A DNA stretch of 64,000 bases from Aquiflexum sp. TKW24L (GTDB taxonomy: Bacteria; Bacteroidota; Bacteroidia; Cytophagales; Cyclobacteriaceae), in NCBI RefSeq assembly GCF_023502205.1, contig NZ_JAMFLG010000012.1, positions 62,001 through 126,000 on the forward strand, in the 5' to 3' direction. Positions 34,157 through 43,719 of this stretch are shown in pieces. Made by a program: the position numbers and the translations under genes. Every line of letters begins with the position of its first letter. Position 1 is the first letter of the stretch. The notes beneath the pieces are model-generated. The model was not told where the DNA came from, searched no databases, and saw nothing but the letters and a program-made list of their open reading frames with translations.

Positions 34157-35227
34157 ATGAAAAAGAAATCCTATTTTCTGGTATTATTGATTCCTTTAAT
34201 TTTCATTTTACTCAAAAATGAAAAGAACGAACCCATGAATTTGAAATTCACTTCAAACCCAGGACTCAATACCATAAAACCCAATAAAGATTGGAAGGGA
34301 AATCCCTTGGATGAAAATGGGAGGTTTGTCAATCTCTACCACCCTTTTGAATCAAGTTTTGGGGATCTTTTGAAATGGCAGACCAGCAAAAATCCGCAGA
34401 AAGCTGAGAAGAAAGCAGAAGCAAGAAGATTGACGGTGGATTTTGATTCCACTGTCTTCCAAGGAAATGAGGATTACCTAATCTGGCTGGGTCATGCCAC
34501 ATACCTGATGAGAATCCAAGGACAAGTATTTCTGACGGACCCCCTGCTGATCGACAACACCTTCCTGAAAAGAGAAAGTCCATTGCCCTTTCCTTTGGAA
34601 AAAATGCCCCAATTGGATTTTATTCTTTTATCCCACAATCATCGTGACCATTGTGATGAAAATTCGCTAAAGCACCTAGCCAAAGTCAATCCCTCCTTGA
34701 AAATCCTGACCGGCTTAGGTTTGGGAAACGTGATCAATAAATGGACGAATGGCCATATTATCGAAGAGGCTGGTTGGTATCAACAATATTCCTATTTGGA
34801 TAGCGGATTGACCATCACATACGTTCCGAGTAGGCATTGGTCCAAGCGATGGTTGGCCGATGACAACAAAAGTCTTTGGGGAGGATTCTATATCCAAAAT
34901 GGCGATCAATCCATCTATTTTATGGGAGACAGTGGAAAAGGGAACCATTTCGAGGACATCAAAAATACCCTCGGTACACCTGATATTTGCCTGATGGGCG
35001 TCGGTGCTTACAAACCTGAGTGGTTTATGCATCAAGCCCATATCAGTCCAAAAGATGCCATTGACGCTTTCAACACCTTGGAAGGGAAATTTTTTATCCC
35101 CATGCATTATGGGACATTTAACCTTTCTGACGAACCAAGGATGGAACCTTGGGATGTGTTAGTATTTAATAGGGAGAAAATTCAAGGGGAGTTGATTGAG
35201 CCCGTAATTGGCAGGAATCTATTTTAG
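34157..35227 (+). CDS. MBL-fold hydrolase, NAPE-PLD/UlaG-like
   Basis: A 356-residue protein with an N-terminal membrane anchor or signal (about 4-19, SYFLVLLIPLIFILL). The metallo-beta-lactamase core opens with YLIWLGHATYLMRIQGQVFLTDP and has the zinc motif HNHRDHCD (HxHxDH). The later ligands are in SRHWSKRWLADDNKSLWGG, FMGDSGKG and PMHYGTF. The WLGHAT and SRHW-LWGG patterns are those of N-acyl-phosphatidylethanolamine phospholipase D and its bacterial relatives. A phosphodiesterase acting on a lipid is likely but not proven. It is coupled to the ACP-like gene upstream. Confidence 0.83.
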   Translation: MKKKSYFLVLLIPLIFILLKNEKNEPMNLKFTSNPGLNTIKPNKDWKGNPLDENGRFVNLYHPFESSFGDLLKWQTSKNPQKAEKKAEARRLTVDFDSTVFQGNEDYLIWLGHATYLMRIQGQVFLTDPLLIDNTFLKRESPLPFPLEKMPQLDFILLSHNHRDHCDENSLKHLAKVNPSLKILTGLGLGNVINKWTNGHIIEEAGWYQQYSYLDSGLTITYVPSRHWSKRWLADDNKSLWGGFYIQNGDQSIYFMGDSGKGNHFEDIKNTLGTPDICLMGVGAYKPEWFMHQAHISPKDAIDAFNTLEGKFFIPMHYGTFNLSDEPRMEPWDVLVFNREKIQGELIEPVIGRNLF

Positions 35228-35335
35228 ATAACCCTTGATTTTTCATCTAATTCTCTTTTTAGAATAAAAAAAATACCCAGTAATGGTTATTTTTTATCCA
35301 ACAGTGAAGTCATACTTTTCAGGAAAAGTCAGACT

Positions 35336-35914
35336 ATGAAAAAAATTTATTTTATTGCAATGCTTTTTGCTATTTGTTTCGTCTCCTGTGGTGAAAAAGC
35401 AGAAGGTCCTGAAGTTTTACCCGACGATGTGATGTTTGTGAAAGTGAAAATCGATGGAAAGGATTATGAGTATTCTTATAAGCTTCAGGAAAATTACATA
35501 GGTGAAAGAGGTCCGGATTTCGGTCAATACGTTCCTGGAAAAGGTAAAAACAATATTGTGTTTTATAATGAAAACCTTTCGTTTGACATACAACATGGTT
35601 GTAATGTTGAACCTGGAAAGAACGCCTGTGTTAATTTTAATTTCCTCGGTTTAACCTCCATTGGGAAAAATACAGATCCATTTTTTGGAGGTGTAATTCT
35701 AGGTGATGAGCCTAAGTTTATGACTAGAAATTACTCCTATTATGCCAATGGCGATCTATTGCCATTTGAAGTGAGCTTCGAAAACTATGATCCCATCAAG
35801 TTTACCATTGAAGGGACGTTTAAAGGAAAGGCAGATCTGATGAATGGAGCAACTGGCGACACCAAAGTCATCGATATTGAGGGATCTTTCCGGAGCGGTG
35901 CTGACATCAAATAG
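35336..35914 (+). CDS. Hypothetical lipoprotein
   Basis: A 192-residue protein that I do not recognise. It has a clear lipobox (ICFVSCGEK), an acidic mature N-terminus, and a beta-rich body beginning MFVKVKIDGKDYEYSYKL, then two Cys (QHGCNVEPGKNACVNF) that could form a disulfide. The ending FTIEGTFKGKADLMNGATGD recalls small Bacteroidota lipoproteins of the DUF5025/DUF6252 kind, but this is uncertain. A strong terminator follows directly. Confidence 0.75.
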   Translation: MKKIYFIAMLFAICFVSCGEKAEGPEVLPDDVMFVKVKIDGKDYEYSYKLQENYIGERGPDFGQYVPGKGKNNIVFYNENLSFDIQHGCNVEPGKNACVNFNFLGLTSIGKNTDPFFGGVILGDEPKFMTRNYSYYANGDLLPFEVSFENYDPIKFTIEGTFKGKADLMNGATGDTKVIDIEGSFRSGADIK

Positions 35915-35945
35915 TCCGATATGCACTATCGCAGACAAACCATTT

Positions 35946-35984
35946 GAATCCCGGAGAGCATTCTGGCATCCGGGATTCTTTTTT
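35946..35984 (+). terminator. Intrinsic terminator of the hypothetical lipoprotein
   Basis: A perfect 10-bp stem, GAATCCCGGA / TCCGGGATTC, with a 13-nt loop and a following TTTTTT. Confidence 0.88.
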
Positions 35985-36010
35985 GAAATAAATATCATTT
36001 CGAAGTGAGG

Positions 36011-36293
36011 ATGTCTTTAGAAAATATACTTAATTTTTATGCAAACTCATTACTGATGGAACCTTGCTCTATGATTCTAGGTGTCTCAACGACCTTCATC
36101 AAATGCTGAAATCCGGTGATTGGATGGATTAGGGAAGTGCACCTCCACTTTTATCACTCCTGATTATTTTCAAAATGCGATTGCTTGTGGAGTTTTATCA
36201 GAAGAAATCACTTTTTTTAATAAAGAAGGAATTGTAGATAACATCATCATTAGGGATCCGGGAGGGTTGGGTTTCTTTATTTTTAATGATTAG
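36011..36293 (+). pseudogene. Unidentified frameshifted remnant
   Basis: Two open stretches in different frames lie end to end: a 32-codon piece from ATG 36011 (SLENILNFYANSLLMEPCSM, stop at 36107), and a 57-codon piece from 36120 to the stop at 36291. The second piece includes STFITPDYFQNAIACGVLSE and a well-formed NKEGIVDNIIIRDPGGLGFF segment. Composition and pattern look protein-like, but I do not recognise the family. Probably one small decayed gene. Confidence 0.35.
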
Positions 36294-36330
36294 AAATGAT
36301 TTTTATGATTATCCTGTAAATTGGGTCCCA

Positions 36331-37923
36331 ATGAAAATAATTGCATTTGCATTATTGTTGGTGGCAATTGCTGCCTGCAGTACAAAGTCTTCCAAAGAAA
36401 ACTTTGGAAAGCCGATTGGATATATCCAACTTGAAAATACCGCTTTGGAAATTTCCGAATTGGTCACCGACCTGGAAGTACCTTGGGACATAGAAGCAGG
36501 AATTGAAGGCGAACTCTGGTTTACCGAGGTCAATGGCGCCGTTTATCGATTGGATCTGAAAAAGAACCAAAAAACAAAGGTGTTCCAAGTTCCGGATCTG
36601 ATAGCCAAAAAGTCCTACGGGCTGTTAGGAATGACCGTTCATCCAAGTCTAGGTTATGTCTTTCTGCATTATACTTTTGCCATCGCCAACGACAAAAAGG
36701 AGGAAACAATCAAATCACGTTTGGTGAGGTATGAATTTAAAGAGGACACACTCGCCAATCCCTTGATTCTGTTAGACAGCATTGTGGGTGCCACTTACCA
36801 CAACGGTTCCAGATTGATAATTTCCTCAGATGACAAGCTTTTCTTTTCACTCGGTGACGTCGGCCAAACTGAACGTACCCAAGATGTAAGTTTTTTTGGA
36901 GGCAAAATTTTAAGAATGAATTTAGACGGAAGCATCCCAACGGACAATCCAATCCCAAATAACCTGGTTTGGGCAATGGGTCTCCGAAATTCTCAGGGAT
37001 TGGCTTTTGGTAAAAACGAAAAACTATATGGGTCTGACCATGGTCCTTTGAATGATGACGAGGTCAATTTACTCATACCGAATGGTAACTATGGATGGCC
37101 TGATGTGCATGGATTTATAGATACAGACAATGAAAAAGAATATGCTTTGCTCCACCCTATAATTGAACCTATTCAAGCTTGGACACCGACTTTAGCCACA
37201 GCAGGTTTGGCGTATTATGGCAAATCTGAAATTCCCGAATGGAAAAACAGTTTGATTATTGCCACCATGAAAGGCCGGTCAATCAGGGTAATCCACCTCT
37301 CGGAGGACGGCAATTCCATGGAAAGCGAAAGTATCTTCCTCCAAAAGGAATTTGGAAGATTTAGGGATGTAGCTGTTTCACCGGAAGGAGAAATATTTAT
37401 CAGCACAAGCAACAGGGATTGGCACCCAAGATTCCAGCCTTGGATGTATGAAGGGTTACCGGAAGGGCCTGACAGGATCCTCAAAATCAGGGTTCTGGCA
37501 GAAGGTGAAAATAAAATCCAGGGTTTACCCATCTACCGACAGGAAACAGAACCTATTCCATTAATGGATGAAAATTGGAATCCTGCTGTCAGTCAGGAAT
37601 TTGAACTTGGGAGTAAGCTGTATGGAACACATTGCCTTGCTTGTCATGGACCGGAGGGTAAGGGTTCTGAGGGGCTTATCCCTCCCTTGGCCAAAACGGA
37701 TTGGGTGACAGGGGACAAAGGGAAATTGATCAGAATTATGCTTACAGGTCTTTCGGGAGAGATAGAAGTCAATGGTGAAAAATACAACCAAGAGATGCCT
37801 CCTTATAATAACCTGACTGATTCTGAACTTGCAGAAATCCTAACTTTCATCAGGAATAACTTTGGAAATAAATCCAATGCAGTGATTCCGGGTGAAATTT
37901 TTGAAGAAAGAAAAGGACTTTAA
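36331..37923 (+). CDS. Sugar dehydrogenase-like beta-propeller with C-terminal cytochrome c (lipoprotein)
   Basis: A 530-residue lipoprotein from ATG 36331 (lipobox AIAACSTKS). The earlier ATG at 36286 would hide the leader. The propeller (about 40-400) is of the glucose/sorbosone dehydrogenase type, with VPWDIEAGIEGELWFTEVNG, YHNGSRLIISSDDKLFFSLGD and NGNYGWPDVHGF. The cytochrome c (about 440-520) has heme motif CLACH and axial Met in EMPPYNNLTDSEL. It should oxidise a sugar or related polyol and feed electrons to heme. It shares its plan with 17849-19612 but the propeller sequences differ, so the substrates may differ. Confidence 0.85.
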   Translation: MKIIAFALLLVAIAACSTKSSKENFGKPIGYIQLENTALEISELVTDLEVPWDIEAGIEGELWFTEVNGAVYRLDLKKNQKTKVFQVPDLIAKKSYGLLGMTVHPSLGYVFLHYTFAIANDKKEETIKSRLVRYEFKEDTLANPLILLDSIVGATYHNGSRLIISSDDKLFFSLGDVGQTERTQDVSFFGGKILRMNLDGSIPTDNPIPNNLVWAMGLRNSQGLAFGKNEKLYGSDHGPLNDDEVNLLIPNGNYGWPDVHGFIDTDNEKEYALLHPIIEPIQAWTPTLATAGLAYYGKSEIPEWKNSLIIATMKGRSIRVIHLSEDGNSMESESIFLQKEFGRFRDVAVSPEGEIFISTSNRDWHPRFQPWMYEGLPEGPDRILKIRVLAEGENKIQGLPIYRQETEPIPLMDENWNPAVSQEFELGSKLYGTHCLACHGPEGKGSEGLIPPLAKTDWVTGDKGKLIRIMLTGLSGEIEVNGEKYNQEMPPYNNLTDSELAEILTFIRNNFGNKSNAVIPGEIFEERKGL

Positions 37924-37928
37924 AGTGA

Positions 37929-39869
37929 TCAAAAAGGTAATATCAAAGGAATCAAGAAAACTGCAATGATCATCACAATAATGGTAAAAGGCACGCCAAT
38001 TTTTACAAAATCCCCAAATTTATAATTTCCTGGAGCCACTACCAGGGTATTTACCGGAGAGGAAACAGGAGTCATAAATGCCGAAGATGCCGCCAATATG
38101 ACCGACATAGCAAAAGGATAGGGAGAAAGTCCCAAATCATAGGCCATGGCAATGGCTATAGGAGCCATTAATACGGCAGTGGCAGTATTGGAAATAAACA
38201 AACCCAATACTGCTGTGATGAAAAACAACGAAGCAATTGCAACCCAAGGAGCACTTTCTCCGACCAGACTGATCAATCCATCCGCAGCCAATTCTACGCC
38301 TCCGGTTCTCTGAAGGGCAATAGAAAATGGCATCATTCCCACGATCAGCACCAAACTTTTCCAAGAAATAGAATTGTAGGCGCTGTTCATATCGATTATT
38401 CTGAAGTAGCCCATAGCAAGACAGCCCAAAATCACGGCATGTACATTGGGCAAAACCCCCGTAATCATGGTCAATACCACTAGCCCCAAAATTACAATTG
38501 CATGCATGGCTTTGTCTGCAGCAGGCAAAACCTCCTCGAATTCTATAGGCATATTTAACAGCACAACATCATCTGATACCTGAGCGATTCTTTTGATATC
38601 TTCCCAGAAACCTGCAATTAAAATGGTATCCCCTACATTAAAATTTTTCTCCAAAAACCCATCTAATATGGCTTGGTTGCCTCTCCACAATCCAATAACT
38701 GTCAATCCTGATTCAGATCTTAGCCTGGCATCTTTCACCGTTTTACCGATCAAATCCGATTCGGCAGGTATTATTGCTTCGATCATTCCCCATTCTTGAG
38801 AAAGAGAAGTCAAGTATCCCTTTCCTCCAGAAAGGTTGATTTTTTCAACTCCATATTTCTCAGCTAACCCTGCAAGGTTAATTTCATGCTCCCTGACGTC
38901 CAAAAATAAAATATCGTCGACATGAAAATCCATGATTTTGGAGGGGCGGATGAAGACCTTCTTATCACCATCTTTCCTTTCCACGGCCAATAATTTCAAC
39001 CCTTCATATTTGAGGTCAAGTTCATTAATTTTATATCCAAGAAGGGCAGAATCAGGTAATATCTTGACCCTATACTCCCTATTGATTAAGTCGTACTTTT
39101 CGATCCAAGCCTTAAATGTCGGTTTCCTTTTTTTTCTCACTGATTTGTCTGCATTGTCCGGAAGCCACTTTCTGGCAAACAACATGTATACAACTCCTAA
39201 AGCCAAAATAGCCAGCCCAAATGGAGTTATTGTAAAAAATCCAAGACCTTCCTCTCCTTGCCTGATAAGTTCTGAATTTACCACCAAATTAGGGGCCGTA
39301 GATATCAGAGTCAGCATCCCGCTGATCAGAGCCGCAAAACTCATCGGCATCATCAAATGACTTGGAGAAATTCCTGTATTACTGCAAATCCGAAATACGA
39401 CCGGAATAAAAATGGCCACGATAGCAGTAGAACTCATTACCGAACCCAATCCGGCAACAGCCAACATCAATAAAACAAGGAGTTTGGTTTCATTCCCTCC
39501 TGCTTTTTTATTGATCCAATCTCCGACATTTCTTGCCACACCTGTCCTTACCAATCCTTCACCTAATACAAATAAAACCGCAATCAAGATGATATTTGGA
39601 TCACTGAATCCTATGAGAGTCTCTTCTACCGAAATAATCTTTGTAAATGGCAATGCCGCAATCATAATTACTCCCACAGCATCCATCCTCGGCTTGTTTT
39701 TGACAAACATGATAATGGCAATGGCTAACAAAGCCAAAACCCATATCAACTTAAAGTTGAAAGCTGTGTCGGCTAAATTATTGAGACTATCCTCTATTTG
39801 GCTGGGAACAAGGGTCAGTACCCCAATTAGCATGTGAAAAAGTATTATTGGGGCTGTTGATACTATCAT
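37929..39869 (-). CDS. SLC13-family permease with two TrkA-C domains
   Basis: A 646-residue inner membrane transporter. Membrane segments in about 30-235 and 445-645 flank a cytosolic insert (about 250-435) holding two TrkA-C-type domains. These are around YRVKILPDSALLGYKINELD and IIPAESDLIGKTVKDARLRS. The C-terminal repeat shows the family signature NTATAVLMAPIAIAMA, with a matching SSTAIVAIFIPVVFRI in the first half. This architecture is known in putative sulfate, citrate or dicarboxylate Na+ symporters (SLC13/DASS). The substrate is unknown; the TrkA-C domains suggest nucleotide control. Confidence 0.86.
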   Translation of the reverse strand: MIVSTAPIILFHMLIGVLTLVPSQIEDSLNNLADTAFNFKLIWVLALLAIAIIMFVKNKPRMDAVGVIMIAALPFTKIISVEETLIGFSDPNIILIAVLFVLGEGLVRTGVARNVGDWINKKAGGNETKLLVLLMLAVAGLGSVMSSTAIVAIFIPVVFRICSNTGISPSHLMMPMSFAALISGMLTLISTAPNLVVNSELIRQGEEGLGFFTITPFGLAILALGVVYMLFARKWLPDNADKSVRKKRKPTFKAWIEKYDLINREYRVKILPDSALLGYKINELDLKYEGLKLLAVERKDGDKKVFIRPSKIMDFHVDDILFLDVREHEINLAGLAEKYGVEKINLSGGKGYLTSLSQEWGMIEAIIPAESDLIGKTVKDARLRSESGLTVIGLWRGNQAILDGFLEKNFNVGDTILIAGFWEDIKRIAQVSDDVVLLNMPIEFEEVLPAADKAMHAIVILGLVVLTMITGVLPNVHAVILGCLAMGYFRIIDMNSAYNSISWKSLVLIVGMMPFSIALQRTGGVELAADGLISLVGESAPWVAIASLFFITAVLGLFISNTATAVLMAPIAIAMAYDLGLSPYPFAMSVILAASSAFMTPVSSPVNTLVVAPGNYKFGDFVKIGVPFTIIVMIIAVFLIPLILPF

Positions 39870-40633
39870 GTTCTAAAAATACTGATTCAAATATTTAGTG
39901 TCCTAATGTAAAGCCTCATTTAAAAAATTAAATCAATTTATCTTCTCAAAATATTTAAAACTCAGCCTTATACCTTTTTCTTGAAAAATTTATACTTATT
40001 AGCGCAGTTTTCTATTTTCCATTATCAAGAAATTAGAAACTCAAAGGGCATAAATTCATTATTTAAAGTATTATAAACATGAATTCTACAACAAATACAA
40101 AATCTGAGAAATGGATTCAAAAAATATGGCCTTATTTAAAATCTATATCAAACCTATTGACTAATAGACACTTAATTTTAAGTATAATTTATTGCAATTA
40201 ACTTAATATTAATCTTTTTGATAAATCTTAAAATCTCATAACTCAATGATTTTATTGTCAATCAAATAAATAGAGAAAGATCATTTTATAAAGAGAATCT
40301 TAACCTTAAGATAATTCTACTTTTCTCTAAAATTCTTGTTTTAACTTGAAAATTTTCAATTTATCTTGGAATAATAAAAAAATCAAAATTGAAAATACAT
40401 TCAAAATTTTTTAAGATGCGTTTTAATTGCCATAAAAAGCAGAAAAAAATATTGGGAGAGGTTTTAACCTCGTAATTTATTTTATTGTGATTCAGGTACT
40501 TATAAAAAAATTGTACTTTTATTATATAATTGTCATGTTAAAATTTCACTTTTTAAAAAGTATTTTATTAGATTTAAAAATCAAATTAGTAAATGCCAAA
40601 TAGATCACCCGCATTTCAATAGTTCACCCTACT
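39870..40633. other. Long A+T-rich gene-free region
   Basis: This 764-bp stretch is strongly A+T-rich and contains no recognisable gene, terminator or repeat. One short frame (40079-40201, 40 codons, with SEKWIQKIWPYLKSISNLLT) is open but has no known match and no clear ribosome site. The region lies upstream of the response regulator and may hold its promoter or a small RNA, but I cannot point to either. Confidence 0.5.
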
Positions 40634-41050
40634 ATGAATTACACAAACAAATGGAACAAAATCATTTTGGTCGATGATGATGTTGTCACAAATCATGTTC
40701 ACAAAAAACTTATTAACCATTTAGGTTTTGAAGGTGAGGTTGTATCCTTGCCCGACGGAGGTCAGGCTATGAACTATATCAGTTCTAGTATAGAAAAACC
40801 TCAGCCAAGGAAACGGGGAGAAAAGGAACTTGTACTTCTTGATCTTCACATGCCAAAAACCAATGGATGGAATTTCCTGCAGCAATTCATGAAGTTTGAT
40901 AAGAGAACCAAAAACAAATTTAGGATTGTTATGATCAGCAGTTCGATCCACCCGGACGACATTGATCCTATCACGAAAATCCCTGAAATTCAGGAATACA
41001 TCATCAAACCGATTTCAGTAGATCACATGAAAAAACTGATTTACGGATAA
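40634..41050 (+). CDS. Single-domain response regulator (REC)
   Basis: A 138-residue CheY-like receiver domain without an output domain. The acidic pocket is IILVDDDVVTNHVH (about 11-24), the phospho-acceptor Asp is in LVLLDLHMPKTNGWNFL (about residue 72), the conserved Thr/Ser is in IVMISSSIHPDD and the Lys in EYIIKPISVDHM. All four functional sites are present. The YIIKP ending is typical of Bacteroidota receiver proteins linked to hybrid kinases. No kinase gene is nearby. Confidence 0.9.
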   Translation: MNYTNKWNKIILVDDDVVTNHVHKKLINHLGFEGEVVSLPDGGQAMNYISSSIEKPQPRKRGEKELVLLDLHMPKTNGWNFLQQFMKFDKRTKNKFRIVMISSSIHPDDIDPITKIPEIQEYIIKPISVDHMKKLIYG

Positions 41051-41102
41051 AAAACCAAACCAATCTTACCATTTTTTCAATAAATAGCCTCCAAAAATAA
41101 GT

Positions 41103-41141
41103 AATCCTTGATCACTGCCTATATGGTTTTGATCAAGGATT
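41103..41141. terminator. Intrinsic terminator
   Basis: AATCCTTGATCA pairs with TGATCAAGGATT (12 bp) across a 15-nt loop, between the convergent response regulator and NTF2-like genes. The downstream T content is only moderate. Confidence 0.6.
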
Positions 41142-41166
41142 TCTGCTTTAAATGCCACTACTTTTT

Positions 41167-41607
41167 TTACAATTTATAAGCTTGCCTTGCTAGTAATTTC
41201 CATCCCGATTTTTCTTTTTCCCAAACCATCATGTTGCCGATTCTGAGATTTACGGGATCCCCAGCCGGATTTTTGCCTTTGATCACCAATATATGGCTTA
41301 CTGTAGCGGTCTTTTTTGATAGTCGAATCACTTCTTTTTCCCTCTCAATAGAATGGTAGACGAGAGGTGCTTTGCTCACAACTTCATTGACAAAACCGGC
41401 TTTATCCTGGATCAGCCCACTGGAATGACCATACTGAAGGGCATCTGAAAGTTGAGCGTTCAGCATGTCTTTGTCAGCAGCAATCATTGCCACAACCAAT
41501 CCATCTATTGCTTTTGAAATTTTCTGCTCTTCAGAAGATTGCGCGGATACCTCAATCCTTGAACCAAGGAGAAGTAAGAAGAAATAAAGGAAAATCTGTT
41601 TTTTCAT
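41167..41607 (-). CDS. Exported NTF2-like (DUF4440) protein
   Basis: A 146-residue protein with a Sec signal (about 1-22, ending IEVSAQSSE) and a single NTF2-like cone fold of the DUF4440 type. It has a long N-terminal helix (ISKAIDGLVVAMIAADKDML), the family YGHSSGLIQDKAGFVNEV motif, and a C-terminal W..EK.GWKLLARQ strand. Such proteins are small periplasmic enzymes or ligand binders of unknown substrate. Confidence 0.82.
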   Translation of the reverse strand: MKKQIFLYFFLLLLGSRIEVSAQSSEEQKISKAIDGLVVAMIAADKDMLNAQLSDALQYGHSSGLIQDKAGFVNEVVSKAPLVYHSIEREKEVIRLSKKTATVSHILVIKGKNPAGDPVNLRIGNMMVWEKEKSGWKLLARQAYKL

Positions 41608-41844
41608 AATCTTAAAGTTAAACGATTATCCTGTCGGAATCAACCTTTTAGATTGTCGCATATGGGCATTTTCAGTTGATCGGTTATTGATAAATTTGGA
41701 TGGATAGTAATTGTATATACACTCAAATTCAAAGTGCTGAAAACCTTCCTCCGAATTAAAAAAATTGACATCTCAGAATTAGAAAAGACATTTGAAAGCT
41801 GAAAATACATCCAACTTTCAAATGGCGCCAAAACCACCTAAAAC

Positions 41845-43596
41845 TTAGATTCTTGCCTGATAAGTGTATAGCTGGTAATACCTACCTTGCTTTGCAATCA
41901 ACTCCTCGTGCTGTCCTTTTTCGACAATTTCACCTTGTTCGATGACCAAAATCTGATCCGCCTGCCGGATGGTACTCAACCTATGGGCTATAACAAAAGT
42001 CGTCCTGCCTTGCATCAATTCCTTCAAACTCGCTTGGATCAGCGATTCACTTTCGGTGTCTAGATTGGAAGTGGCTTCATCCAAAATCAATACCCTTGGA
42101 TCTGCCAATATCGCCCTGGCGATGGCGATTCGCTGTCTCTGTCCACCAGAAAGTTTGACACCCCTCTCTCCTATCAAGGTATCCAATCCGTCCTCGAATC
42201 TATCCGTAAACTCATGGACATGTGCGGCTTTGACTGCCTGCTTTAGCTTTTCTTCAGTGGCATCGGGTCTCGGAAAAAGTATATTTTCCCTGATAGTACC
42301 CTCAAAAAGAAAATCGTCCTGCAATACCACCCCCAATTGTGACCTGAAACTATCCAAAGTTATTTTTTGCATGTCTGCTCCATCTACTGTAATCAACCCT
42401 GATTCTGGATTGAGAAAAGAAGCAGCCAATCCTGCAATGGTCGTTTTTCCTGAACCTGAAGTTCCAACAAGTGCCGTCACAGATCCTGCAGGTGCATCAA
42501 ATGATATTCCTTTCAACACTTCCTTCCCCTCTTCATAAGCAAAAGTGACATTTTGAAATTTGATATCACCTTTGATGTGTGGAATGGATATCATCCTGTA
42601 TCCACCTGCACTTTCCAAAGGCCTGTTCATGATTTCCTCGGTCCGGTCCAATCCTGCAAAGGCCTCTGTAAACTGACTACCGATATTGCTCATCTGCACA
42701 ATCGGTGCAATCATAAATCCCAAATACAAGGTGAACGCCAAGAAATCACCAAAGGTCATCTGACCATCCATAATCATGTAGCCGCCCATTCCCATGATCC
42801 CTGCCGAAGCAATTCCCAATAAAAAGGTAGCCGCTGAGGTGACAAAACTAGTGGCAGTCAAGCTCGCCTTCACATTCAAAAACAAGCGCTCCACTCCTGC
42901 TTCAAAGCTTTTGATTTCCTGTGCTTCTGCATTGAATCCCTTGATCACCCTGATTCCACCCAAGGTTTCTGTCAATCTTCCTGTGACTTCAGCATTAATC
43001 TTTCCCCTTTCTCTGAAAATCGGCCTGATTTTACTAAAGGCTTTCAGTGAAATAAACCCGAAAATAATTACCGGCACCAATACATAAAGCGTCATCATAG
43101 GGCTGATGTAGATCAGTAATCCAAGAGAAATCGCCGCTGTCAAAACCCCACCGATCATCTGCGCAAATCCTGTCCCGACGAGGTTGCGGACACCTTCAAC
43201 GTCTGTCATGATCCTCGATACCAACTCACCGGTTTTAGTATTATCAAAAAAGCGGATGGGCAGTTGGATGATGTGCCTTTGGACTTTGGATCTCAATTGT
43301 GAAATCAAATGCTGCGCCTCCACGCTTAGAATTTGGGTGAGGGCATAAGAGGTAACTGCCTGCACTGTGATGGCTGCAACTACTATAATCACCAGCCATT
43401 TCAGCATGTCTAGGTCATTGGAAGGAATGACATCATCAATCAGGTATTTGCTCGCGCCGGGCAAAATCAAACCCGAAAGTCTACTGATTATAATAAGAAA
43501 AAGCCCTAAAAAAAGTTGGTTTTTGCGGGGCCAAATGATGGTTTTGAATACATGGGCCATGGTGACCCTGTTCTCTTTTGGTTTGGTTTTCGTCAT
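41845..43596 (-). CDS. ABC exporter (fused membrane and ATPase domains), MsbA-like
   Basis: A 583-residue half-exporter with six membrane segments in about 30-325 and a complete ATPase domain in about 345-580. All motifs are standard: Walker A GTSGSGKTT, Q-loop, signature KLSGGQRQRIAIARAIL, Walker B VLILDEATSNLD and the H-loop His in FVIAHRLSTIRQ. It would work as a homodimer exporting lipids or drugs. The intact motifs contrast with the degenerate exporter at 26544-28244. Monocistronic. Confidence 0.9.
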   Translation of the reverse strand: MTKTKPKENRVTMAHVFKTIIWPRKNQLFLGLFLIIISRLSGLILPGASKYLIDDVIPSNDLDMLKWLVIIVVAAITVQAVTSYALTQILSVEAQHLISQLRSKVQRHIIQLPIRFFDNTKTGELVSRIMTDVEGVRNLVGTGFAQMIGGVLTAAISLGLLIYISPMMTLYVLVPVIIFGFISLKAFSKIRPIFRERGKINAEVTGRLTETLGGIRVIKGFNAEAQEIKSFEAGVERLFLNVKASLTATSFVTSAATFLLGIASAGIMGMGGYMIMDGQMTFGDFLAFTLYLGFMIAPIVQMSNIGSQFTEAFAGLDRTEEIMNRPLESAGGYRMISIPHIKGDIKFQNVTFAYEEGKEVLKGISFDAPAGSVTALVGTSGSGKTTIAGLAASFLNPESGLITVDGADMQKITLDSFRSQLGVVLQDDFLFEGTIRENILFPRPDATEEKLKQAVKAAHVHEFTDRFEDGLDTLIGERGVKLSGGQRQRIAIARAILADPRVLILDEATSNLDTESESLIQASLKELMQGRTTFVIAHRLSTIRQADQILVIEQGEIVEKGQHEELIAKQGRYYQLYTYQARI

Positions 43597-43719
43597 GATT
43601 ATGGGTTAAAAATCAGGTTACAACAACAGTGAAGGGGCGATAAGTTCTTTGTGGAGAAAGTAGGGCCAATACAAATAATAAGTTTTTAGAAAAAAGAAAT
43701 TTTTCATTAAATTTAATTT

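Noticed and set aside
40079-40201. 40-codon small open frame as a peptide gene
   Set aside because: No ribosome site, no known match and very A+T-rich surroundings; recorded only under the gene-free region.
41969-42538. 189-codon plus-strand open frame
   Set aside because: Antisense to the ATPase domain of the MsbA-like exporter; a mirror frame.
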